Translations under genes and position numbers: made by a program
Assembly: GCA_032433595.1 (NCBI GenBank)
Contig: JASWJB010000381.1
Span: 1-36,081 of the forward strand
Source of the DNA: Conoideocrella luteorostrata
Lineage: Eukaryota; Ascomycota; Sordariomycetes; Hypocreales; Clavicipitaceae
Direction of reading: 5' to 3'
DNA: 36,081 nucleotides
The notes under the pieces: generated by a model
Database searches by the model: none
The model's input: the letters and a program-made list of their open reading frames with translations, nothing else
What the model was told of the DNA's origin: nothing
Shown: piece after piece, positions 11,616 to 20,436 of the stretch
Layout of the letters: every line of letters starts with the position of its first letter
How positions within the stretch are numbered: the first letter of the stretch is position 1

Positions 11616-11647
11616 GTGGGGGGAAGGGGGAGCTCTATCTCCCCCAC
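11616..11647. promoter_or_regulatory. Inverted pair of CreA/Cre1-like sites (GTGGGG...CCCCAC)
   Basis: The sequence has GTGGGG on the plus strand at 11616-11621 and CCCCAC at 11642-11647. Inside lies a perfect 7-bp hairpin GGGGGAG-CTCTAT-CTCCCCC (11626-11645). CreA, the fungal carbon-catabolite repressor, binds SYGGRG, and paired sites are typical of functional targets. The site is about 1 kb upstream of the chitinase. Regulation is inferred from the motif only. Confidence 0.4.
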
Positions 11648-11663
11648 ACAACACAAACCCAAC

Positions 11664-11686
11664 TACGGAGTATTCCGTACGGAGTA
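11664..11686. repeat. Double copy of dispersed TACGGAGTA motif
   Basis: Two exact TACGGAGTA copies start 14 bp apart. The spacer creates the inverted repeat TACGGA-GTAT-TCCGTA. ACTAACTA follows directly, as in the yop1-rfx cluster where the same two motifs lie together. Confidence 0.8.
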
Positions 11687-12663
11687 GACTAACTAACTAG
11701 CAAGAATACAAGTCCCGGAGCATTGTAGATAATAGTTAGGAGTCAAATGCTCAATTCAGCAGGTGTTCCGCGCTCATGTCACATGCCCTACCCAACAATG
11801 TAACCCGTGCCGTCGACCACGGGTTTTCGCCCCTTCCTAGTTCTCCTTGCAGATGCGAGGGGCGACTTCTTCCAGCTTGTCCATTACAGAGTCGAAATCG
11901 TGCAAAAACGAAAATTTGTTTTCGGATCACGGCGCGTTGAGTACGCCGTGTTTTATGTGCATAATGTAACTAAGTAACTAGTTATCTGGTTGAAAACAGT
12001 CATTTTTGCAGATTACAAACACAGCAATCTCCATGCAAACACGTGACGACATCTCGACTGCATACGCTGCGAAGCCAATGCAGACCATTTAACATTTAAC
12101 GTTTAGTATTTATTCTCTGCATCCGGAACCTTTCTGTCTGTTGCGTTGCGACCTGGGCGGTCTACCCAGCCTGTTATGTGTCCTTATCTGACTGCTAACG
12201 CGTTATAGGCCCGATCCGGCACGTAGCAAAGGCTCTATAGCCATGGCGGAATCCTACGTTACGCCTCCCGACAGGAGCAACATGGGGTGGTCATGTGTCG
12301 ACCACACGCCGTCAATTCACAAGACTGAAAGGCATGAGTTCACTCACCTTCTAAGTCAAGTTAGATGCCGTGGCTCTCTTGGTAAACTTCATAATGGGGC
12401 AGAATACCAAATCATGCCGTCGGCGGAGGTAATCAGGCAATTTGGACCATTTGTGCCTCCCCCCCTTAAATTGTTCCATAAAACACCCCTTCACGCTCTT
12501 CACCGAATATGGGGTTCCAAAAACAAGTAGTGAATCCATTAAAGACTATACAGCCCAGGGGAAACAGCTTTTTCATTCTCGCTCGTTGTGAGATTCCTGG
12601 CGCCCCGTTTCTTCCCTCCAAGAACTTGTCAACATCGCTACCGAGTCTAGGTTGTCGTGAACC

Positions 12664-13716
12664 ATGGCCCCTTTCCTGGACGCGATAAGCTTCATGCTGC
12701 TCCCTACTATAGCCTCGTCACTGTTTTGCATGGCCAGCGCCGCGCCGTTGACTGCACGAGCCGACACATGCGCAACCAAGGGAAAGCCAGCGGGCAAGGT
12801 CCTCCAGGGGTACTGGGAGAACTGGGACGGAGCCAAGAATGGTGTTCACCCGCCCTTTGGATGGACGCCCATCCAGAACCCCCAGCTCCAACAGCATGGC
12901 TATAACGTCATCAACGCCGCCTTTCCCGTCATTCTTTCCGACGGCACCGCCTTGTGGGAAGACGGCATGGACACTGATGTCAAGGTCGCGACTCCGGCTG
13001 AGATGTGTCAGGCAAAAGCGGCGGGCGCCACGATCCTCATGTCGATTGGCGGAGCCACCGCAGGCATAGATCTCAGCTCCAGCACAGTAGCTGACAAGTT
13101 CATCTCAACTATCGTCCCGATCCTGAAAAAGTACAACTTTGACGGTGTTGACATCGACATTGAGACGGGATTGACCGGCAGCGGTAGCTTCAATTCACTG
13201 TCCGCCTCCCAAGCGAATTTGATCCGCATTATTGACGGGATCCTCGCGCAGATGCCTTCCAACTTTGGTTTGACCATGGCGCCAGAGACCGCATACGTGA
13301 CGGGCGGTAGCGTGACATACGGGTCCATCTGGGGTGCTTATCTGCCCATCATTAAGAAGTATGCCGACAACGGCCGGTTGTGGTGGTTAAACATGCAGTA
13401 TTACAATGGCAATATGTACGATTGCGCTGGCGGGTCATACTCTGCCGGTACCGTTGAGGGTTTCATAGCCCAAACCGACTGCTTGGATAAAGGACTTGTC
13501 ATCCAGGGCACCACCATTCGGGTCCCATACGACAAGCAGGTCCCTGGTCTGCCTGCGCAGTCGGGTGCTGGCGGAGGCTACATGTCTCCAAGCTTGGTTG
13601 GGCAAGCTTGGGATCACTATAATGGCGCGCTCAAGGGTCTGATGACTTGGTCAATCAACTGGGATGGATCCAAGGGCTGGACATTCGCCGACAATCTGGC
13701 GGCACGGCTCAAGTAG
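12664..13716 (+). CDS. Secreted glycoside hydrolase family 18 chitinase (bacterial-like subgroup)
   Basis: Single exon, 350 residues. A signal peptide covers about residues 1-27 (hydrophobic stretch ending MASAAP), possibly followed by a short propeptide to about Arg32-Ala33. The GH18 barrel is complete: SIGG at 127-130, the catalytic DxxDxDxE motif DGVDIDIE at 160-167 with Glu167 as proton donor, MAPETAYV at 205-212, QYYN at 245-248, and the C-terminal barrel Trp in LMTWSINWD. There is no chitin-binding module and no Ser/Thr linker. The family hydrolyses beta-1,4 GlcNAc polymers of insect cuticle or fungal wall. The sequence type (GYWENWDGAKNGV, compact barrel) resembles Streptomyces ChiC/D-like enzymes and the Beauveria Bbchit1 and Trichoderma Chit36 group. 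It is intronless although most neighbours have introns, which fits a bacterial origin but does not prove it. Confidence 0.93.
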   Translation: MAPFLDAISFMLLPTIASSLFCMASAAPLTARADTCATKGKPAGKVLQGYWENWDGAKNGVHPPFGWTPIQNPQLQQHGYNVINAAFPVILSDGTALWEDGMDTDVKVATPAEMCQAKAAGATILMSIGGATAGIDLSSSTVADKFISTIVPILKKYNFDGVDIDIETGLTGSGSFNSLSASQANLIRIIDGILAQMPSNFGLTMAPETAYVTGGSVTYGSIWGAYLPIIKKYADNGRLWWLNMQYYNGNMYDCAGGSYSAGTVEGFIAQTDCLDKGLVIQGTTIRVPYDKQVPGLPAQSGAGGGYMSPSLVGQAWDHYNGALKGLMTWSINWDGSKGWTFADNLAARLK

Positions 13717-13958
13717 AGCAGTGATGCAAAGAAAAAGTAGGCATGCCGAAACCAGAACCCACTGCCAACCCCATCTTTCTGGCTCAAGGTTTGGAGAGAC
13801 AACTACTTACGAAAGCTGATTTTTCCAACTTCTCTTGTTCATATTGAAGACATATTGTACAAACTTATGAGATAATATCAGCTGTATGTATCAAAGCGAC
13901 ACAAAATACTATCGTAGATTATGTGAATCTAAACATGCTGACAATATATGGGATTTTC

Positions 13959-15209
13959 TCATTGCGAACTCCCCGCCACGAGTATCTGCTGCCCAGTTAT
14001 GTAGCCGGTTTCGCAAACCTATCAAAGTTCGACATTAGCGCTGAAGACTCCCACGTAATGATAATCACACAGATTTGCCTTACATGCAGGCTATGTTAGC
14101 AACCTCCTCTGGTGTTCCTAATCGGTGAACTGGCACGCTACTACCAATGGTGAGTCCAGGGTCTGTCGACCAAAGCTCTGTGTTCGTATCGCTTGTCCAT
14201 GTGCTGTTCAATGTTGCCTGCTGTACTAGAAGAAAGTCATGTGAAAGCAATACAATAAAGGATGGGGTACATACGTGGTTTTTGGCGTGGGAATCATGCA
14301 TGTAGCCCCAATCATGGCGGGTTGAACCTAAATTCGGACCAGATTAGGATTCAGCCTCATACTTTTGCTGCCGAGTAAGATCCTTGCTTTTAAAAACGAT
14401 CTTAAACATACAATATTGACGGTTACACCCTCAGGAGCAAGAATCGTAGCTAGATTCAAACTCATAGATCTGCACAAGTCAGCAACAGCACTACCTGCCC
14501 AGGGCAACCTGGCAGGGACAACACCGAGGCAAATATGCTCACATCAAGGCCCCCTTACTCGCCGCATAATGACAACCATTAATCCCCCCTCCGCTACTAG
14601 CAATACTCCCTACCATAATCACTTTTCCCCAATTCTGAGCCCTCATCCCCGGCAAGCATGCTTTTGTTACAATAAACTGGCACCTAGCGTTGATCTCTAG
14701 CATCTCATCCCAGTCGTCTTCTTCGATGTCTCTAATATCTCTAATACGTTACCGGTGCCGGCATTGGCGCCAAGAATAGAAATAGAAAGGATTTCTGGGA
14801 CCAGGTTACGGGTTGAGTCGCGTGAGGAGAGGTCAGCCCTGGCGGTGATGAAGAGTTACGGCGCGTAGAGTGACTGTAGTTCCTTAGCGAGAAGACCTGC
14901 TTTGCCATGGTATCAATTCATTTAGCCTGCTTCCCGCCTTTGGCAGATACGTAATAAAATGTGATATACGGAGCTGGAGTTGGTTACCTCGCTGGATGAG
15001 TAGTGTAGTACCACATCGCATCCTTGGGCAGCGAGTTCTTTGGCACAAGCCGATCCGATTCCTCCGCTAAGACACAGACAGGGGTTAATCCTCCGCATTT
15101 TCTCGCGTCCATGACGAGAAATGATATGATGGGCTCGCCTAGCCCCCGTCACGAGAGCCAAATGGCCTTGTATGTGGTTGTCAACTGACCGCAACGATTG
15201 TGTCGTCAT
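13959..15209 (-). pseudogene. Decayed short-chain dehydrogenase/reductase (3-oxoacyl-ACP reductase-like)
   Basis: On the minus strand, pieces of one SDR can be followed in order. The Rossmann motif TGA-S-GGIGSA spans an intron at 15067-15138. Then come an NAG motif (LGANAGTG), DWDEMLEINARCQFIVTKA, GKVIMVGSIASSGGG, the catalytic YAASK, LNLATILAPEGVTVNI, VPVHRLGTPEEVANIACM, and a TGYITGQQIL-type end before a TGA at 13959-13961. The frame is broken at least three times. There is an in-frame TAA at 14856-14858 (after LQSLYAP), a one-base frameshift after NAGTG near 14735-14752 next to a 9-bp tandem duplication, and a one-base shift at the last splice junction near 14085. The first intron has a GC donor. 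A functional protein is not possible from this sequence unless there are several sequencing errors. It converges on the chitinase. Confidence 0.8.
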
Positions 15210-15735
15210 GGTGTTTATATACGCTCCAGAGCAATCAAGCTAGCGAATTACGGAGAGAATGAGCGATGAATACAGTAGAAAAAGCTGTCCGTGTTAATTG
15301 GTGTAAATCATGAGGCAGTATTCAGTGATGAGAGGTCGGTTGTATGGTGAAGGGTAAAGGATGATGACCCACTGGGTGCATGTAGGTGAACGGGAATAGT
15401 TCTTCTGCCGGCCTCCGTGACACGAGTGAGCACGCAGCATCCACGCGCCGCTTAGCGATTTGGTGATGTGTGTTCTGATTGTCCGCTGTTTATCCAATAT
15501 ATTGCATCATGCTGGATACATCTTAAAAGATTACAGACTTGCCGTCTATGTTTTTATTCCCCTTTGATGGAACTCCTAGGCTGCACTCTACCAAGCGAAT
15601 AGATCTATCTCACTATGTCCCTTCCACCTAAGCCAATCCAAACGAAATAGCAGTTCAAAACTCGCTTAACGCCAACCATGTGATTTCATAAACCTAAAGA
15701 ATAATATTATTTCCCGCTTTCCCCCAGGAAACTGA
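15210..15735. other. Intergenic region with no recognised gene
   Basis: 526 bp between the start of the dehydrogenase pseudogene and the stop of mid1, both minus-strand. It should contain the pseudogene's former promoter and the mid1 3' UTR. I see no motif worth naming apart from a partial TACGGAG near 15250. Confidence 0.4.
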
Positions 15736-17695
15736 TCACCGCAGCACTGCTAACAAAATCAAGAATGTCACGGTAACAGCCACAAGCGCCAAATTAGGTA
15801 TCCTGCTAACTCCTGCACTGAAGCGCGTTCTCGCCTCACCCGGGAAGTTGCAAGAAACAACTCGTGGATCAGGGTCTCGTCTTCCATAGGTAACGTCAAA
15901 GCCGTACATCCCTGGTTGTGGACATTTAAAGCCGATTTTGGATGGACAGCTCTGGACCACCTGGTAGCATATGTCTTCACACGGCATTATCTCTCTATAT
16001 GGCCCAGGCTGGATGTTTGCATCGATAAACGAGTTTCTTGACGCATTTTGCGCAGGTACTTTAGCTAGGTCCCGTCGAATCTCGTCTGGTAAGGTGGTGC
16101 CGTTGGGAAATGCTTGGTTAACATTTCGAATTACGCTGAATTGCGATCCACTATGAAAGTCCTCACAGCGAGGAAAGCTGACAGTGCAGAGCCATCGCTT
16201 ATATGCTCTTTCGCAGTCCTTGCATGTTCTAGCCAGAGAGTACTTGGACGTTCTGTCTGCCTCGCATTGGATTTGTTGCATGACTTTGAGAAAATTGTCA
16301 TACATGGTCTTGGCTTGTTGGTCATAAACCTTAGCAAGTTCCGTGTTGTTGAATTTGCCATCATTTCCTGGGATCGCGTATCGAATCTCATCACAGAATT
16401 CCAGGTCCGTTACAACTTTGCAATTTGGGGCTATCATCTCGTTAGTTATTTACTCCTTGTCGTCTGTGCTCAAAAAGAAAGCATTCATTTTGCACCAACT
16501 TACCCGCATTGGTCGTAAATTCTGTGGCCTGGAAAACAATACTGCCCGGCTTCTTAGAGTTAAGGCTGCCATTCTCTTGCCTCTTCGAATTGACCGTCAC
16601 GTTGGCGGGACGGACGAGGACGCCTGCATAAAAAGTCGTTGCATTGAGGCCGACGACATAAAACTGTTGTTTGGGCATCCCTCCAGGCCCTCTAACCGTC
16701 ATTGTAGTTTTAATCATGGAGTTATTTTTCGCACTCCCCTGATTATTTGCGCCAATAAGTGCATTCTTCTCCATCCCGCACGCAGAGTGTTGTAATCCAT
16801 CCAATGTTGGCCAACCTTTTTCGCTGAGATATAATTGGTACGGCGGGTCTTCGCTCCAAATGTGCCGAGCCTCACTGGCTTCGTTCGTCAGGCTCTGGGT
16901 CTCCAGTAAAGCTGCCGTTGAGTCGCTGTCCATCCAAAGGAGCTCTGCGCCGTTAGTTTTGTTGCTTTGGTACTGATGGAAATATTCCGTGCTTGATGCC
17001 GCTAATTGATAATCATACGACCCATCGAAAGCATCGGAAATCTTTGGCGCATAAATGCCAATATATACATCATTGGTCGCATTGATATTCACTGTAACTG
17101 CGCCTTCTTCAAAGGGATGAGACGAGAACCCTTTTGCTTGGTCACCATTGGGACTACTGGAGACCTGGGGACATGCTGCCTCGGTGCTGTTAGACAGAAA
17201 CAAAATCATTTGCGGTGGTTTGGACGTCTTGCTGCCGGGCTTGAGACTCGGTTGCAAGCATGTGTTTGCTGAAATGTAAATGGTGGTGTTCTGCCCGCCA
17301 TTTTCCCCGTTTCCACTGTCGGCTCGCCTTTCCTGTTTTCTCTGAGAAGCGCCAGCGCTCAATGACCCTTTTCTTATGATATAGCATACTGGTGTGCCGC
17401 CAGGCTGGATATTGTATGCAAGCGGTTTATCGTTTTCGAGTGGTACCGTGTCGCCGGCTCGTCCCAGTATACTGCGACCGAAGTAGTTGAAGATTGGCTC
17501 GTAAGACGATGATTGTAGCTCGGTATCGTCTCTTTCAGAAAGTGCTAGATCGGGCCAGGAAGAGGAAAAAGATTCGAGGGGAAGTTCAGTGGCGAGCGCT
17601 CCTCTTGGTGATAGGAGCAAGAAGTACAGCGCTAATATACAGCAGGTTGCGGCAAGGGACGCTACCAGGCGCGATTGAAGAGGACTGAGTTGCAT
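15736..17695 (-). CDS. mid1: Stretch-activated calcium channel subunit Mid1
   Basis: Two exons: 16504-17695 and 15736-16430, with a 73-bp intron (GTAAGT donor, AACTAACG branch site, GATAG acceptor); 628 residues. The N-terminus has a hydrophobic signal segment (about residues 14-36). The extracellular part has many N-glycosylation sequons. The C-terminal third is the cysteine-rich Mid1 domain: APNCKVVTDLEFCDEIRYAI, CEADRTSKYSLARTCKDCERAYKRWLC, FPRCEDF, MPCEDICYQVVQSCPSKIGFKCP. A short hydrophobic C-terminus follows (about 606-627). Mid1 partners the Cch1 pore protein in the plasma membrane and mediates calcium entry during pheromone, wall or ER stress. Length and cysteine pattern agree with filamentous fungal orthologues. 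No frame defects seen. Confidence 0.92.
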
Positions 17696-19659
17696 ATTGG
17701 ATTACAATCTCACGGGGGCCGAGCCGCTATGTAATTGTTGCTGTTTGCTCCGTCAGATAACGATTGTGGTGCGGTTAATTCCAGAGAGAGCGAAACGGCG
17801 ATAAGGTCGACGGATGGAATGCAATCAATGTCCTATCTCCTGTGGATCGCTCTAATCATGATGAAATTGCACAAGACAGTAAGTCGGCCATCAATCAACG
17901 AGCCAGCACGAGGCCGGTTTGCGGGAGCGAGCGTATGCGGAAGTGCAAGCAAGCTGCGTGAAACGAGTGGTTGGATAAGATGTGGAAGAAGTTTGGTTAC
18001 ACCAGCGACAGTACCAAAGTCGCGCCGGCCACGTCGTTGGCCTAGCCTGACGCTCGCTCCGTGGCGCCACACGGTCGGTAACTTCTACCATCGCAATAGT
18101 TCACCGGCTGTACCTGCTTTGAGGACAAAAGGTGCGACATATGAAAAAACAACAAAATAAAATGGCAGAGTCGGTTAGGTATAGTACGAGGCACAAATAA
18201 TAGTACAGACGACAGTTGATACCATTGATAGCTGTTGAAATATTAATCGTTCACCACGAACCTGTCACAGGTCCTAAAGGCTTCTTTTTTGTGCGGAGTA
18301 TACGCCATCGAGAGCAACCATAGGGTTAACTTAGGAGCAATGCTGGAGAATATGTGCTTAAACATGTTGAGGATCAATTGCAGTAGGCCTCGATCTTGGT
18401 CTCGAGAATACCCGGCCAAGAAACTGTCCACGAAAGGCATTTGTTTCGCCCTGTAACGTTTGAGTACGTATCGTTAACTCCTTCCGGTACAACATACTAC
18501 TCATCGTCTTTCTTGAGAATCTACTTAACCCCATTCCTGCTTTCTCCTTGTGCATTCCTCAGATAATCACTTAGGGCCCTGAATTTATACATCTACTCTG
18601 GTATCGATGTCCTGTTGCATCACCTTGGGATGGTGCAGTCCGAATGTATTCTGTAGCAAAGTTCTGAACTCCAAGGTACTTCCACTTAAAGCCACCATGC
18701 CCACCCTCAAAGATCGATCCAGATGCAATATCTGAACGAAAATGTCCGGGAAGTCGTGGTAGTCAAACGGCGAGCGGCATGGTAGCAGCGGAGTGACATC
18801 AACGAGCCCAGCTGAAGCCTAGGCCACATCTTAGCACTAGAAGAGTATCGAAGTCGGTCAATGTATGCCGTTTGCTAACATTTTTCTTGCGTTACACTAC
18901 GCAAAGCCACAGTAGGTTTTCATCCTTCCAAATATCTTTTTCCCTGATCCATGTGGTGACAGCTGAATCCCAAGTGGATCTGGACGAGCCTCAGAATGGG
19001 GGCAAAACGCAGAGCCGTAAATTACGTCATGCACAATGCTATGCTATCGGAGAATAGGCTATCGTGGCATTTATCAACGGACTCTTAACCTTATCCGTGA
19101 GACTGGAGCTGCATATCGGTGATAAGTAAATTTGTCGCAATAAGTCTACTCCTGCCTTCCTACAACTCTTCGTGTGTCACAATCTTTCTCGTGGTTCCGA
19201 GATCGATCCATGGATAGTTAACAAGCAAAGCGAGCAAGGATAGGTTAAAGTAGTCACATTCACTGACAAACATAATCTCGTCCCGTTTAAGTCATGACAG
19301 AAAAAAGGAGATATACATTACGCCATACATTTAACATTCCGGTCATAGATCCTCTAAATGATATCTGTCGTCGCTCCATACATCCATTTCCTTATCCTCT
19401 GGTCTTGATCCACTCCCCATCAAGCCATGAATACTTGTCGGACTCAAAGTCAAAATCCTTTGTCGCGCCTGTCGCTATCCCCTCTTTTTTCTTTGTCCTT
19501 TCTGTGTTAACATCCTTGTCGTTTGCTGTACGTGCTTGTCTTCAAGTAGCGTTCGTCTCCAGCACCTAGGTTGGACAATGTGCGGAAGAAAAGCGCCATC
19601 TATTTGTGCACATAAGGCGCTTAATTGACAAGACAAGGCGGGCGTAAGAAGCCCAAGCT
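17696..19659. other. 2-kb region upstream of mid1, no recognised gene
   Basis: It lies between the mid1 start and the yop1 stop, both minus-strand, and should hold the mid1 promoter and the yop1 3' UTR. Open frames reach about 140 codons (17735-18160) but show no domain, no signal peptide pattern and no splice support. TGCGGAGTA, a one-mismatch copy of the dispersed motif, lies near 18293. A non-coding transcript or orphan gene cannot be excluded. Confidence 0.4.
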
Positions 19660-20436
19660 TTAGTCAGACTTATCAAGGCCACCGGTCTTGGAGCGCAGAC
19701 CAGCAGAGGTCGAGCCGGACTGCTGGAAGTACCGGCTGAGAGTGGGGACCATGAAAGATCGGAAAATAATCTCGGCACCACTACATACAGAGCGTTAACA
19801 AGCAAAGCACTCAATCTGATGCCGTTTTTTTCTGACAAAAGAAGCAAGGCGTATGGGTAGTTAAATTGACTTACCGGAACATGGGCAGAGAAAGCCACAG
19901 GAGGAAAACGAACTTGAAAACAAAATAGAAAGGAAACCAGTAGACAATGTTGAAGAAGCTTTCAACGACGGTGAAGAAAGAGAACACCACCCAGTACTGA
20001 GAAGGCCTGTATATTAGCACACTGTCGACATGCGATCGCGGCTCAAAGGGGGGGGTTACGAACGGTCAGCCACTGGGTATCGTCATCCTTGGTGGTAGTG
20101 AAAAGAGCATTGAGCGAGTAATATCCGGGAATAACGAAACCAGCGAAGTTGGTCAGGAGCTGGCCACCAAGATTGAAGATAATTAGAAAGAAGTAGAGAG
20201 CGCCGACACCGATGACGGCATATGCCTTAGGGACACCGGCCTGCCTCTCGAGGTTGTTCAGGGCTGGATACTTAGAAAGCTGTAGAGAGCCAGCGAAAAG
20301 AAATCGCTCTATGTCAGTAAGATTGAGCAAAGTCTCAAGATCGTAGAACAGCTCCATGGGGCGTGCACTTGGTAGTTTAACGAACCTCCTTGTCCAGCGT
20401 ACTGAGGTAATTCTGAGCTTTTTCCTGGGCAGACAT
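19660..20436 (-). CDS. yop1: ER membrane-shaping protein Yop1 (TB2/DP1/HVA22 family)
   Basis: Four exons: 20386-20436, 20064-20279, 19875-19996 and 19660-19780, 169 residues. The start MSAQEKAQNYLSTLDKE joins LSKYPALNNLERQAGVPK, the conserved amphipathic entry. Two long hydrophobic hairpins follow (about residues 37-78, including FAGFVIPGYYSLNALF, and about 90-129, YWVVFSFFTVVES...), with the family signature DDTQWLTYWVV spanning the intron at 19997-20063. The C-terminus (FRSFMVPTLSRYF, then a Ser/Gly-rich tail) is typical. Yop1 works with reticulons to curve tubular ER and interacts with Yip1/Rab proteins in yeast. Its length matches fungal orthologues. It is divergent from rfx, with 2 kb between them. 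Confidence 0.93.

Larger units (their letters stand above)
11272..12663. promoter_or_regulatory. Long upstream region of the chitinase gene
   Basis: 1.4 kb from the phosphatase stop to the chitinase ATG. It contains an inverted repeat of two CreA-like GTGGGG sites (about 11616-11647), two exact TACGGAGTA motifs (11664-11672 and 11678-11686), and TAGTTA/TAACTA inverted repeats near 11552-11569 and 11975-11984. A 95-codon open frame at 12243-12530 shows no family resemblance and I do not call it a gene. Most of the chitinase promoter should lie here. Confidence 0.5.

Noticed and set aside
12243..12530. 95-codon plus-strand open frame in the chitinase upstream region
   Set aside because: No recognisable domain, no supporting splice or composition signal, and it lies where the promoter is expected.
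17735..18160. 141-codon plus-strand open frame upstream of mid1
   Set aside because: Low-similarity random-looking translation; no family motif or signal peptide.
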